The notes under the pieces were generated by a model, which had not been told where the DNA came from, ran no database searches, and saw only the letters and a program-made list of their open reading frames with translations. Position numbers and translations under genes: made by a program. This document shows positions 13,034-25,729 of a DNA stretch of 64,000 bases, piece after piece. Position 1 is the stretch's first letter. Each line of letters opens with the position of its first letter. The stretch is taken from contig VYZB01000282.1 in assembly GCA_013397455.1 (NCBI GenBank), forward strand, positions 69,263 to 133,262, given 5' to 3'. Source of the stretch: Crotophaga sulcirostris (Eukaryota; Chordata; Aves; Cuculiformes; Crotophagidae).

Positions 13034-14239
13034 GTCTGCCTTGTGAACTTGGAAGGTGATTGGGTACACTGGAACCTTGGAAAAGACTGACACCTCATTT
13101 AACGCTTAATGCACAGATACACCCTTTGCAAGAAATGTTAGGGAAATTCTTCTGAGAGGCAATATCACCTAAGGCTGATGCTCCTTGTCCATCAGCTCAT
13201 GTGGGTAATTTAACTGTGGGTTTCATGTCCAAGGGGCAGCTTCAGAGTGGGGCCAGAATCACAGGTACAGTCAGAAACTGAGTTAGGAGGAGGAGCAAAA
13301 CAGTGGCTTACAACTCATGTGATTTAATAGATTTCTTTCATCAAAATGGTTTGGGACCTGCTCTGGTGACTGAGAAGCTTTTGATAGCCAGCTGACAAGG
13401 AGACTCAGCCACACATCCCTGGGGTAAGCCAATGTCTTGTCCTTCCTTTATCATCTTGGCTGGCATCAGGACTGCTGAGATACGTTTCCTCAGGGAGGAG
13501 AACACCCTGTTTGTTTGGACCCTTTGCCATTTTCTTCAACTAAACCACGATTTCTGCTTTCACTGTGTGCAGGATTCATATGCTTTCATCTATCTGTGGG
13601 GAATTTTCTTCATATGAATAACAATGGCATCATTGATACGGTGATTTCCTTGGGAAGGTCTTGCAGTAGGTTTGCAAGTCAGACAGAAGCTCTAGCTAGC
13701 AATCACTTGAGCAACAAATAATATCTTTAATGTCCAGGAATGACAATGTTGATATTTCAGAAGTAGCTTATATTTATCATTCTGTACGTCACTTGCCTAC
13801 CTCAGGTGATAGTGTTAGCTATTCTTTCCAGCTGAAAGGAAAAAAGGAACCCTTGTTGCATTTCAGAGGCACTTCAAACAGATATTTTATGTTGTGAAAT
13901 CCTCACCACCTTTAAAGTAAAAAGTTTTCTGAAACAAAAGAGAGGGTGGACAATTAATTAACTTTTGGTCACATTCTGTAGTCAGTCAAAGCCTATAATA
14001 ATAGCCACATCATGCCATGGTTCATGTGACAAGTTCCATTTTGTGGGACCTGACCTGAAGCTTGTCAGGTGGCTGTCCCTGTGCTCCTGCAGAAAGTACA
14101 GTGTGGAGCAGCATAAAGGAAAAGTACATGGAAACCTATTGGTCACTGTCTGTTCTCAGCTACCAAAGTTCACACTGTGATATTTGAATGAACTGCGTCA
14201 GAGGTCTCGAGTGGTCTGATCACAGTGAGGCCATAGCTA
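13034..14239. other. Gene-free spacer between two CR1 copies
   Basis: No gene seen. It contains one copy of a diverged unidentified repeat (13696-13788), annotated separately. Confidence 0.6.
13696..13788 (+). repeat. Diverged unidentified repeat, copy A
   Basis: This segment aligns by eye with 16568-16662 in the same orientation. Both begin with CTAGCAATCAC and share AGCA..AAATAA..TCTT, CC.GGAATG, a TTGAT stretch and TATTTAT followed by CT.TACG. I estimate roughly 70% identity over about 93 bp. It may be an ancient interspersed element or an old local duplication; I do not recognise the family. Confidence 0.5.
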
Positions 14240-14943
14240 TAGACCAGGGACGGAGTGGCTGGAGAGCAGTCAGGCAGAAAGGGACTTGGGGGTGCTGGTA
14301 GACAGGAAGCTCAACATGAGCCAGCAGTGTGCCCAGGTGGCCAAGAAGGCCAATGGCATCCTGGCCTGCATCAGGAATAGTGTGGCCAGCAGGAACAGAG
14401 AAGTTATCGTCCCCCTCTACTCTGGTCAGGCCTCACCTTGAGTCCTGTGTGCAGTTCTGGGCCCCTCAGTTTGGGAAAGATGTCAGGATACTGGAGGGTG
14501 TCCAGAGGAGGGCAACAAAGATGGTGAAAGGGCTGGAGCACAAGCCCTGTGAGGAGCGACTGAGGGAGCTGGGGCTGTTTAGTCTGGAGAAGAGGAGGCT
14601 CAGGGGAGACCTTCTTGCTCTCTGCAACTGCCTAAAAGGAGGTTGGAGTCAAGCAGGCGTTGGTCTCTTCTCACAGGTGATCAGTGACAGAACTAGAGGA
14701 CATGGACTCAAGCTTGGTCAGGGAAAGTTTAGATTTGATATTAGGAAAAAGTTCTTCACTGAAAGAGTGATTGGCCATTGGAATGCGCTGCCCAGGGAGG
14801 TGGTGGAGTCACCAACCCTGGAGGATGAGGCACTCAGTGCCATGGTTTAGATGATGAGCTGGTATTAGTGTGGGGTTACAGGTTGGACTCGATGATCTCA
14901 GAGGTCCTTTCCAACCTTGTAATACTGTGATACTGTGATACTG
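14240..14943 (+). mobile_element. CR1 LINE 3' end, relatively young subfamily
   Basis: The longest CR1 fragment in the window, about 700 bp. It covers the C-terminal part of the ORF2 reverse transcriptase (frame visible in 14329-14850 as a broken reading frame) plus the 3' UTR, ending with TTCCAACCTTGTAATACTGT and a repeat of GTGATACT units. It is very similar to the minus-strand copy at 63378-63620, implying the same subfamily and recent activity relative to the other copies. Compared with that copy it lacks 18 bp after CTGGAG near 14823. Truncated at the 5' end; not functional. Confidence 0.95.
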
Positions 14944-17119
14944 ACCTTGTTGAATTTAAACCAGTTTCCTCCTTTTCTGTTGGTGTAAAAGTGACACTGG
15001 ATGATTTACTAATCCCCTAATGATACAGGATCTTTCATATGCCAAGGAAGGGAAGAGAAAGGGAGAGTCGAAAGGTTTGCCCATAAATGTATTTCCTTCA
15101 CTCCGACAAGATCTTACAGTATTTCGTGTGCTTTTGAAGTAGTTTGGTTAAGGGTGAAACGTGTGTTTGCAAGATTTGCCCGGGGCCTGTGAAGACGGGA
15201 ACTGAGTCCACGAGTTAGAGCTTGAACAACAGGCCAAATTCAGGCTTCAGGTTTTCTTAGATATCGGCTAATCACAACACAAAAATGTCAGGAAAAGCCT
15301 AACAACCAGAAATCAAATTGTGATTTGTTCTGCCAAAATAAGTAAGGAAAGTGCAACCTGTAGTATTTTTCATTGTGTAATTCCATTTGAAAGGCCACAG
15401 GAAGACCAATACCCATTCAAATATTAGCATGTAGGTCTATGACGTAGGGACCTCTAAGGCAATTTACCCAATTTCGTTGAGTGTATTTTCCAATTCTACA
15501 TCAGACAATTCACAGTCACAACCCATGTTACATATTCATCATATCACATAGTTCTATAAGTAAATCCATTAGTGTAAGTTGTTCTAAACAAGCTCTCAAA
15601 GAGATAGGAGTCACTTCCTCAAACAACCTGATGCTTTCCTCAAATATCTCAGTGCTGTCCGTGTATAAAATGTGCATCAATTTTGCTAATTTATTTTATA
15701 TTTATTTCATTAAAATGGTGAAAATATTTCCTGTGGACTTTTAAATAAATTTATTCTGGATTTATGTTAATTTATGAACTTGGCTAATTACTAAGTTTTG
15801 CTAGTTTTTTATCTAAAGAAATTTGTTCCTAATAAGCTGATTAAACTGATAAATTAATGTTTAAATGGCAATTGCACCAGTGCACCTTTTATTTAATGTA
15901 AGGCAAGATTCAAGCTAGGATGCTTCTAGAATATCAAGTGGTAGCAACCAAATGCATATCCATTACCAAATGATCCCTTTATTTTTTTTAACTACAACTG
16001 TGTCTGTGCTAGACATTGTTTACCATAGAAAAGGTCCATTCAGGGTGTAAAAGGTGGAATCGTGGCTTTCTCAAATTCCTCTGCAATAATTCCTGTGTAA
16101 ACTCTGAAAATGCAACTGATAATATGTCAATGATTGCTATACAAAGAAGTTAAATATTGCAGCTAATTTTCTCACTGAAATCCAATCCAGGGATTAGCAA
16201 CAATGGGGAATCTGTTTTATTTGCATTTAATTTGTACCTTCACACTATTATCTCCCATGTTTTAGTTTCAGGAAATGTGGTCTCAGGCTATTATAACCAC
16301 ATTTCATGCTGCAGTTGCACTGTTATTTGAGCTCTATGCTTGGAAACGACTTACTGAAAAAATAAAGCCAGCATACTTTATTTTAATTATACTGGAGCTG
16401 TGTCTAAATGCAAAAAAATACTACAGTATATATTTAATATGGAGCACAGATTAACAGTTTTATGAGACATAAAATCTATCTATATCATTTTCTATTTACA
16501 AATCAGTTATATATCTTTCAACAAAACAAATGCCTATAGTGTAAAAATGAATAAGGAGAGCGTCAAACTAGCAATCACGTAAGCAGTAAATAACGTCTTA
16601 ATTGGCCTGGAATGCCGGAGTTTGATTTTTTGGGGACTAGGTTTTATTTATTGATCTATACGGCATATTTATCTTTCCAGTGATTTGTACAAGTCTATTC
16701 CCCTTCCTTAATATCGGATCCATGTATGGTTTTATATTGCAAATCCCATCTGGGGAAATAGCCAAGTAAAGAGAAGTACTGTTGCTTTTGGAAAAGCCAT
16801 CCATTTAAAAGCTTTCACTGAGGCAAGGATAACTTTGCAGTTTTCACACTTTGTCTTCTGATAAAAAAGAAAGGGACAGAGGGAGAGGGAAGAAATGCTG
16901 CTATTATGCAGTTGCCACCCAACACATGCTTCAGCAATCCTTTACTCTTCATTGGTTTGGCAGCAGCAAGAAAGGATTCGTGTATACTGGGAAATGTCTT
17001 TTAAATGCTCCTACTATGTTCCATTTACTAGCAGGGATAGCAGACAGAAATGGATAAGGTGGGCTTTATGCATTGTCTGCAAGCTCTGGATTCGGTTCTT
17101 CTCAGGAGCATTTGTGCAG
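14944..17119. other. Gene-free AT-rich stretch
   Basis: Very AT-rich, especially 15480-16560. No gene recognised. It contains copy B of the unidentified repeat (16568-16662). Confidence 0.55.
16568..16662 (+). repeat. Diverged unidentified repeat, copy B
   Basis: Direct-orientation partner of 13696-13788, about 2.87 kb downstream. Shared anchors are CTAGCAATCAC at the 5' edge, AAATAA, CC.GGAATG and TATTTAT...CT.TACG at the 3' edge. Similarity seems to fade outside these limits. Confidence 0.5.
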
Positions 17120-17140
17120 ATTTGTTCTTCATGCTCCCAT

Positions 17141-17232
17141 CGTATGTCAAGCCCAAGTGCCACGTCACCCCGCGCATTGTGCTCCGCCGCGCAGCTGAGA
17201 ACTGGCAAACTCAATCATCCTCAGCCGAGGCG
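17141..17232. promoter_or_regulatory. Small CpG-dense patch, possible regulatory element
   Basis: Nine CpG dinucleotides within 92 bp (for example CCCCGCGC, CTCCGCCGCGC and CCGAGGCGG) in a neighbourhood almost free of CpG. This suggests an unmethylated or selectively maintained element such as an enhancer or an ancient exon. Open frames exist on both strands across it, but no splice signals make a convincing exon. Too short to be a classical CpG island. Confidence 0.3.
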
Positions 17233-18553
17233 GCTGGCAGGGCATTCTCCTCTCTGCCAAAACATAGGTGTCTGCTGCTGAAGTCAGCACTGGAGGAAGA
17301 GGGAAATCTATCAATGACTCTCTTGTTCCTTATAAAATTGTTGCTGGAAATGTCACCCTGGAGACATTGCTTAGTTGTTTTGCTTAGGACTGTTAAGGAC
17401 TGGCCCTGAAAAGCACTTCTGCTGTTGACGATGGTGGAAAAAGTTTACAAACAGCATTGTTGCACTTGCCTGACTTCTGCTTTTGTGAAAGTGGTTTTAT
17501 AAATACGGGAAACATTGTGCTGTGATAGCTGTCGTTGGTCTGGTATAACCTTAGCTGTCTGGAAATGAGGTAATGAAAATTTTTGGTGTGTCTTTTAGAG
17601 AATACATTTGCATTTGACATAATTAGTGGTAGGCAGATCCAGCTACATCCAGGGGGAATCTCAAGACAACCGCTTTGCCGACTATTAGTGCCTAATTTCT
17701 GAATGTCAAACCCTGCACATCTTAATTTCTAGAGAATAAGCTCAATTGAACTTGCTCCCCAGTTATGCAAAAACTGCTCAGATAAAACCAAGTGGACACC
17801 AATGTAATGAATGTGGTTATTAAATTGTTTCAATTGAAAGAACCCTATTCTTACACCATCATAATGGGAACAATTTATCCCCACTGATCGGCCTGTCTCT
17901 TTTTTCTGAGCTCTCTTTGATCTTGAAGCATATTGCAGTGGTGTGTCCTATTGAAAAGCAAAACTGGGGCAATTTTAATGCTTTTGTACCTTACCAGTGC
18001 TCTATTTTTTCGCTGTTTAAAAATAGCTGTTAATTATAAGTGCAGTTTAAATGTCTCAAGTGACCCAGAAATGCAGGTTGGAATGAGACAGATTGTGTGT
18101 CTCATATAAAACAGATGTACTTTCACAGAGCAGTCTGAATTCAACCCTCAATATGTATCTTTCTCTAAGGTTATTTCAGTCAGGTATTGAGCTTGTCTGG
18201 CACTAAGCTATAAAATCCCACACATTTTGAACAATGAAGAGAAAACTGGATCTATATTTACCTCGAGAATAAAAAGCCTCTTTTTCTGTGTGGGTGTATT
18301 TTGCTGGTAGTGGTTGATGGGATGAGGGCATTTCCCTTCGACTTGGGAGACCCAGGAGACCAGACGCCTCATTTAATCTCCACCTCTTCTGCCTCTTGAC
18401 GTAATAAGCCCATGCTTTTAAAGAACATTTACTGGTAATAAACTTTCAGGAGCTCCTCTTATTTCGACTGGATTAAGCACTGCATGAGTACCAGCATACC
18501 TTGCAGATACAAAATGTCAAGCTTTTTCCTGTATTTTGAGTGGTTTGAAGAAG
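17233..18553. other. Gene-free unique stretch
   Basis: No gene or repeat recognised. It includes AT-rich, complex sequence with several TTAATT-type cores. Confidence 0.55.
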
Positions 18554-18569
18554 TTTTTTTTTTTTTTTT
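18554..18569. repeat. Poly-T tract
   Basis: Sixteen consecutive T residues. Confidence 0.75.
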
Positions 18570-18589
18570 ACCTTCTGACAACAATCCCT

Positions 18590-19060
18590 TTTAATTCCTG
18601 TCTGTGATGAGGTTCATCAAGAGAAGTCTGAAAGGTAGCATGCAAATTAAATTAAGCCATGTTAGTGATTTACTGGAGGGCCTGAACAAATTAGTTATTT
18701 ATATGTCTATTTATTTGTGTGTTGTCAGACAGCAATTTACAGACATTTTAATTCGGCAGCAAGACTCTGTTTCAACTTTCGGATTAGGACAGACTGTCAA
18801 GTGCAATGAGTTTGATGAGCTCTCCCCTGTCCCCGAAGATCTGCAGTACACATTTCAAAGCCACCACCACTTCATGAAACGGAACGGTTTAATGGTGAAG
18901 GAAGCCAAGGGTCAACTGAGCTTGGATCGTACGTTCAGATCTCACTCATTAAGAGAGACTGATGCCTGGTTACGGGGTGGATGTGGCAGGAAGGACCAGT
19001 CTGCAAGTGTGGAAGGACCTACCTGCTCTGCAGCTGGGCAGGAAACCTGACCCAAAAGAG
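18590..19060 (+). other. Open, conserved-looking stretch containing an octamer site
   Basis: A 147-codon ATG-initiated frame (18607-19050) crosses this segment but has no recognisable domain and no flanking splice signals that I trust. At 18640-18647 there is a perfect POU octamer ATGCAAAT followed immediately by TAAATTA. The complex low-CpG sequence is typical of conserved noncoding elements. Enhancer is my preferred guess; a coding role is unlikely but not excluded. Confidence 0.25.
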
Positions 19061-20169
19061 CCTTTGAAACTTTTTCCTCTCTGCTTGGTTATTAAGCACC
19101 GCACACCTTTTCTTCTTCATGGCACCCAAGAATACAAAAGCAGGAAAAGATACACCCCAACCCCTCCAATATAACCTGTTCATTGGCTCACTAAAATTTT
19201 TTCTTAAAAGGTAGAATTTTGAGATTCCTTCTCAGACATTTGCATACTCGCATGGTCAGACATTCATGTGATGAATAGAGAAATACACTCATTGATAGTA
19301 AGTGCACTACTTTGTTTTCCACACTGCTGGAAATCATTTTCAACAAGAGAGATTTTAGGAATGAATTTTTACTTTCTTACTGTTTTCAATGCTTAGAAAA
19401 TTTCTCCTGAATCTCAGAGGATGTTAAAAGTACAAATTGGCTATGATGTATTGCAATACTGTGAGTCCAAATTCAAGAGAAGCCACGGGCCTCACTAGTT
19501 TCAAATACGAGTCCCCAAAAGACTGCAGTGATTATATCTGCATTTGGGAGCATCCTAATTGTGGAAACAAAAGCACTTCCTTTAACTATTCCCACATTAA
19601 CACTTAATGCTGTCACAATGGAAAACACAGATTTGATAGGAGCTGAAACAATAGCATATCTATATTTGAAACAAGAAAACTAGCATTTGGAAAAAATGTT
19701 CATCAGCTATTGCTGTCTTTACACCTCTTGGGACTATATTTTTGTGCATAAAGGATTTCTCAAGGCAGTGATGTCAAGAGAAAATTTTCTACATTGCCAT
19801 GAGCTTTGTTTTAGCCTGTAAATTTTCACACTCTTATTCAGTGAAGCTTCAGGACCGAATCTCAGTTTAATCCTGTGTATGAGGTAACCACCTCTTGGAC
19901 CAAACAGTGCTAACTCAAGATCAAACATATACTTAGAACTGGGTGTTATCAGACGTGGGATGGACACACACTTAAAAGTTCTGCAGCACTGAGGCACTTA
20001 ATTTGAATTTAGGGGAAAGTATTTTAACTGCATTCAGAACAATCCATCCTAAACTGAGTTAGGCAGGGACAACTGTACTGCTAGAGGAATTTTGCTGAGT
20101 GCAAGAATGCTTCATTGCAGTAGTGGTTTGGGCCCATTTTACAATTTGTTCATTAATTTTGAATTTCCC
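19061..20169. other. Gene-free unique stretch
   Basis: Nothing recognised beyond background open frames. Confidence 0.6.
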
Positions 20170-20786
20170 CGACAGTGCCTATGTCAGGCAAATCGTATTC
20201 TGGGCTGCCTGAGAAGAAACATTGCCAGCAGATTAAGGGTGTTGATTCTGTCCCTCTACTCTGCTCTGGTGAGACCACACTTGGAATACTGCGTCCAGCT
20301 CTGGAGCCCTCAGCACAGGAAGGACATGAACCTGTTGGAGTGGGTCCAGAAGAGGCCACCGGAATGACCAAAGGCATGGAACACCTCCCCTGTGAAGAGA
20401 GGCTGAGAGATGGGGTTGTTCAGCTTGGAGAGGAGAAGGCTCTGAGACCTTATCGTGGCCTTTGAATACTTAAAGGGGGCTTATAATAAAAATAGGGAAA
20501 ACCTTTTTAGCAGAACCTGTAACAACAGGACAAGGGGTTATGTCTTGAAAGATGAGAACCTTAGACCTGATATTAGGAAGAAATTTTTTTTGCAGAGGGT
20601 GGTGAAACACTGGAAGAAGATGCCCAGAGAGGTAGTGGATACCCCATCCCTGGAAACATGCAAGGTCAGGTTGGATGGGGCTCTGAGCAACCTGATCGAG
20701 TTGAAGGCGTCCCTGCTCACTGTAGGGAGGTTGGATTGGATGACTTTCATGGCCCCTTCCAATCCAAACTATTCTATGATTTTATG
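20170..20786 (+). mobile_element. CR1 LINE, 5'-truncated, older copy
   Basis: The CR1 ladder is visible from TGGTGAGACCACACTTGGAA (reverse-transcriptase C-terminal region) through GATATTAGGAAGAAATTTTT to CTTCCAATCCAAACTATTCT and a degenerate ATTCTATGATTTTATG tail. Several frameshifts and a loss of about 60-90 bp relative to the 14240 copy in the middle mark it as inactive. The open frames at 20092-20787 are remnants of the element. Confidence 0.93.
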
Positions 20787-21639
20787 AAAATTAAAGCCCT
20801 TTGATGCATAAAGCAATGATATTTTTTTTTCACTCAAAGAAGGCCGAGCAGCTTAGAAAAGGTTTTCCTGTTTTGCTTTTCACAGAAATAGACAAAAGAG
20901 AAAGTGTTTGTCTCTGAAAGCAAAGCAGATTGCAGCATGTGAGGAGAAAATATGGAGAAATGGTTGTTTAAGGAGGTAGAAGTCACAAAGACTTCTGACA
21001 TCATCAGGAAAGACTGTACAGATCATGTAAACAATAAACAGGCAGTAAAGAAGAGCAGACTACAAGGTTAACAGGCAACAGCAATAGAGGATTCTGTTTG
21101 TTTAGGTCTCCCTTCATGGCAATACTTCTCTGTGTAAAGTCCTGGCCTCTGTTGAACAGCAAAACTATTTTTTATGGACAGGTAGTTCTATTCAGGTTCG
21201 GAAAAGTTCATGCAAACATGCTGTTTCTTTGTGTTGGTAACATTAATTAGACTGATTCTTTTTTTTCAAAGTCTGATAAACAATCATTTAATAAATTCCT
21301 ATTTGTCAGGGAAAAAACCTCACTGTGTCAGGGAATTCATTATGCTTGCTGGGACTAGTTTTCTTATGATTTCTCCCCTTATTTCAGACATAAAACAGAA
21401 CAGCTGTATGTTGCATATCTGACAGAACATACACATGCATATAAATGCTTGCTATCTTCAGCTTTTGAATTCGCTGTCATGAATTGTAATGAGTGAACCT
21501 CAAATATTTGGAGAGACAGTTGCAGAGAGGGACCCAATGATTTAAATATGATCCCTCCCATGAAGCTATCGTTCCACTCAGCATTAATTAAGTTTCTGTT
21601 GTCATCCCTTATCTTGTTTCAGACACTGCATGACCAAGG
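20787..21639. other. Gene-free unique stretch
   Basis: Nothing recognised. Confidence 0.6.
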
Positions 21640-21925
21640 GCCTTTGGAGAAAGTCCAGAGGAGAGGAGCAAGAACAAGGTCAGGGAAACATGATCCATGA
21701 AGAAACCATCAGCTGTGGGTGTTCCCCCTCTAGAAATCAAGACTGCCAAGAGATATGGTCACAGCCTTCCCCTACCAAAATGTCTGGTGCAAAAGAGCAG
21801 AGAGTTTTGCCCTCCCAGATCCCGGAGGGTAGAACAATTATTTATCAGCTTGAGTTGCCAAAAGGTAGAACCAGATCGGATTGTAGGAAAAGGCCAGATT
21901 TTTGGCATTGGTTAAGGGAACATAT
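21640..21925 (+). mobile_element. Ancient CR1-like LINE relic
   Basis: A highly decayed CR1 or L3-like body. Recognisable pieces are GGAGAAAGTCCAGAGGAGAG, CATGATCCATGAAGAAA, GAGGGTAGAACAA and GGATTGTAGGAAAA in the order expected for the reverse-transcriptase C-terminus and downstream region. Divergence is much higher than in the other CR1 copies and the tail is not visible. The frame open at 21630-21950 is explained by this relic. Confidence 0.55.
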
Positions 21926-22879
21926 TATTCATACAACAATAACAGTATGAAGTGGGTTAGACAGAAATTGAGTAGTGCTACTTTGGGGATGCACTTGAGG
22001 TGTTTACAAAGCTTTTGATTTTATTCTCCAAACTACTCTTTCCATTTCCCTTCCCAGTAGTCTGTAATCCATTGAATTGCTTCCCACTCTAAGATTTCTA
22101 AACAAGCATTTCTTACCTTCCATGAAAAGTCATTTATCAGCATGCTACTCCTTCCCTCTCCTTCCTCTTCCCTTTTGCAATTTTAATTTCTCCATTGCAG
22201 CTATCCGTGAAGATCAAATCAACAAACAAAAATAAACTGGAAAAATACAATGTGAGGAGGAGAATGAGATTTTTGGTGGCCCAACAACATCTCTCTGTAT
22301 TCGTGTTTACAATTCTCTCATTATCAGCAAATTTATGATTTATGTTTTGTGCTTAAATCCAAACTGATGGTCCTAAAATTGGTGCCAATCTTTCAGCTGA
22401 AACTAGAAGCATTTGAGTTTTGTAATTGCTCTGGTTATATTTTCCTAATGAGACTAATATTTTGCTTTCATTTTTGCCCACAAGTTCCTCAGCTTTTACA
22501 GCGATGAGGAGCTTGCAGCCAATTTCATGCTTATGTTATAGTAATTCCAAAACTATTTCATGTAAACTAAATGAGCTGTCCTTACAGAAGGGACAGAACC
22601 AGGATTCTTTCCAGACAGCGCTGTAATGGGTGAGCTTGTTTTGGCTGTCTTTAAATCTTCTTTACTTTCTTTGTCATACTTTGCCTCTTACTTACTCTCT
22701 GGTTTGATGAATTTTATTCTGGATGATGAACCTACTTCAACAAGAACAGAGCAAAATAAAGGCAGAATAAGGGTTTGAATGGCATGTAAGACACTTTTTC
22801 AGGGAGGAGGACTATAAGTACAAGAGGCAGAAGACAGACTCCATATGGGGTAGGCTGTCCCATCACCAAGTTATTGTAC
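21926..22879. other. Gene-free unique stretch
   Basis: Nothing recognised. A splice-acceptor-like pyrimidine run ending in CAG lies near 22200 but has no plausible exon behind it. Confidence 0.55.
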
Positions 22880-22957
22880 AGAGAAGAGAAGAGAAGAGGA
22901 AGAGAAGAGAAGAGAAGAGAAGAGAAGAGAAGAGAAGAGAAGAGAAGAGAAGAGAAA
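22880..22957. repeat. GAGAA pentanucleotide microsatellite
   Basis: About 78 bp of AGAGA/GAGAA units with one internal interruption (AGAGGAAGAG). All-purine on the plus strand, so capable in principle of triplex (H-DNA) formation. Likely length-polymorphic. Confidence 0.95.
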
Positions 22958-24329
22958 CCAGACTCTCTTCTCACTGTGATTTAAAAGGAAGGAATAAACA
23001 CACACTAGGTTTTCAGGTTTTTTTTGGATTTAGTCCCAAGTCTGTGATACTGGTCACAGTAGGTCACATTCATAGAAATTTTAGGAACTATAGCTAGAGC
23101 AATCCCCTTGCAGGAGAAACAAAATGGGTGATTACTCGTACCGGTGCACAGATATCGCTGTCTTAGGCTTTGGATGGAGGCCAAGTCAATGAATCTGTAA
23201 CACACTGTAATCCTGGACCATACTGAACAACATCTGGGGTTTGATTAAAAATATATTTAGTAACATACATACTTTCAAATTATTCTATGTAATGGATTTA
23301 TCATAAATGGCTTAGTCTCATTTCCCAGGGATCGCGCTTTCTGGTCTACCTGCACTGATACCTAATTATGGTGCCATCCTCCACAAGTTGATCAGGTATT
23401 GTCTGTCATGACAGAGAGAGCTGGGGGCAGAAATGCCAAGCAGATGCTGCTTCTTACCTCTTTTGCTGTATTTGCTCTATTTGTGAGCAAAACTAAAGAA
23501 GAAAAACTTCAATAAGCTGCATAATGGTTCTGTAAATTATATTCTATTCAAAACTGCCAAGCAATTTTTACTGCCCATGTTTTGTGCCGCGTCGCCCTTC
23601 ACAACAAACTGGTGTAAAGCTAAGGATGTTTTCCCAGGTGCTAAATCCACACTAATCACTGAGGGGGTAGGAAAGAAGAAACCTGAATTTCTGTGATTCC
23701 TGACCCTTTTCTCCAAATCCATTAACACACATGGATTTAGCATGATTGGACCTGCTGGCAGCCAACTAATGGACTAACTCTGTAGTTGGTGATAAGGAAA
23801 ACGATTCCACTACAATTCAAGCACTTCATTACCTCCTGCCCTAAGCCTACATTACCCACATTTTCTAAATGTTAAGATTGGAAAGATACCCACAGCATAA
23901 AGACAAAAGCTCTGCGCACATCTTTGTGCAAAGAAAATTGTAATACACTCCTTGAATTTTTAATGTATGCTGAAATTAGAGGACAGTTTTCTCCTGTCAC
24001 AGTTCCTTGCTGGCACAGTGCCACAGAGAAAACTCACTGGATGTTTGATGGGAGGAGGAACCCAGTCTCAGAGGTCAGTTTAGTTAGTATGCCACTGTGC
24101 AATAACCTTGTTGCTTGAGCAAAGTATGGGTTTTGTGCCTTTTACCCATTAAGTGGGGAGAAAAACATTCAAGGAAATTTAATCATGTTTCCAAAAGAGT
24201 AGAGAAGATGTAAGCCTGATGTACTGGGTTTGTTTCTATTTGATTTGCTGACTTCAGAGAAACTTCGGATCATTCACATAACTCTTCTGTGCCTGAGTTT
24301 TTCTTCTCTTAAAATTATGCTAATAAAAC
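22958..24329. other. Gene-free unique stretch
   Basis: Nothing recognised. Confidence 0.6.
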
Positions 24330-24600
24330 TCCAGAATATCTTGGAAAGGGTTCAGACAGAGAACAAAATAAAAACAAAGTGATACTTCTTCCATCAGACC
24401 AGCTGGGATTGGATTACTGAACCTCTACAAGGTATAAATGGGGACTTCTTTTTTTTACTAATCACAGAGGTAGCTAATTACAACAAGGCTGTGGTGAAAA
24501 TAATGAGAAGTTTGGGAAGATCTGAAGTGATGGTGTGAGGGGAGACTGAAAAGATCAATTAGATTAGAGGGAAAATGAATTAAAGCTTGATCTTGTTCTC
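24330..24600 (+). mobile_element. Possible very old CR1/L3-like relic
   Basis: Two short matches to the CR1 order are visible: ATCTTGGAAAGGGTTCAGA with a following A-rich stretch, and GTGAGGGGAGACTGAAAAGA downstream. The region between does not align by eye. This could be a broken ancient LINE or chance. Confidence 0.3.
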
Positions 24601-25729
24601 CCTGGAGTCAATGGTAAAACTCTCACTGAATTTATGAAGCATAAAGATCCAGATGCAGAGGATGACCAGAAAGTACAAGCATGTATACATGAATAAATGG
24701 TGTAGAGACATTCAATCCTTTAAGGTAAATAAGCGGTCTGTCAGTGAAACTGCAATGCTGAAAAACCTACAGGAAGCAGAGAAATTCCTGTCCTTATGCA
24801 AAATGTCTTGCAATTCAGTCCTGCACAAAGACCAACAGATAAAAAAGGAATAAAACTTTTAAAGGTAAGAATATCCACAGTAACATATATAAAAACACCT
24901 AAAAGCTGAGAAAATCAGCATATTATAGGACATGACTTAAACCTAGAATTGCATAGAAACAGCCTAGAATTTTGTAGACGTTACTCTCAAGGTAAATTGT
25001 CTTTTTTGAGACTTGACCCAACTTTGGCTGTTTTGCTTCTATCAAGGCCAGAGCAGACATTTTAATATATCTCCTGTTCTCATGCATCCTTAAAGTCAGC
25101 AGGCAATGGTGTTCTTTTCCATTATTATTACAATTGTTTCTGTATAAAGGATTTATTTCCCCTTGTTGAGAGCAGGAGGTACGGCAGATACCAGAGTTAG
25201 AAATGCAATAACAGAAATTACTTCCTATTTTATTCTTTTCTATACATCTCTATTTGACTTCTACACAAACCTTTCATTTTTAGTCTGAATCTTGAAAGAT
25301 GTTGGTTTGTTCTAGCATCTTGGTTACATGTAGAACTGCTCAAAGTGTGCGGGACTACCACATAGCCAGATATTTCCATACGACCACTGTTACATTTTCT
25401 GTCTGTCATAGGGATAATAACAGCTGAATTAGACACTCAAATTAGAGCACAGGAAAACAACTGTGACCTCTTAAACATTAAGTTAATTGTCTCTGGATTT
25501 TTTCTTCTTTAAATTGCTCAATAAAATTTTAAAATATTTATTTCTGCAACATTTAAAGGAAAGAAATTTTTCACGTGTAATTTGTATATTGAAGGGGATC
25601 AAAAAAAGCTTTGTTTTGATGACGCATATAAGGATGGTGATAATGCTTTGGAATTATATTTGTAAAAACCTTACTTTGAAGGTTTTTTACTTGTGTGTGC
25701 GGGAGGAGGAAGAAAAAATAGTTAAAATA
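24601..25729. other. Gene-free AT-rich stretch
   Basis: Nothing recognised. Confidence 0.55.

Noticed and set aside
14329..14850. 173-codon frame that looks coding
   Set aside because: It is the decayed C-terminal part of a CR1 reverse transcriptase plus 3' UTR, not a host gene.
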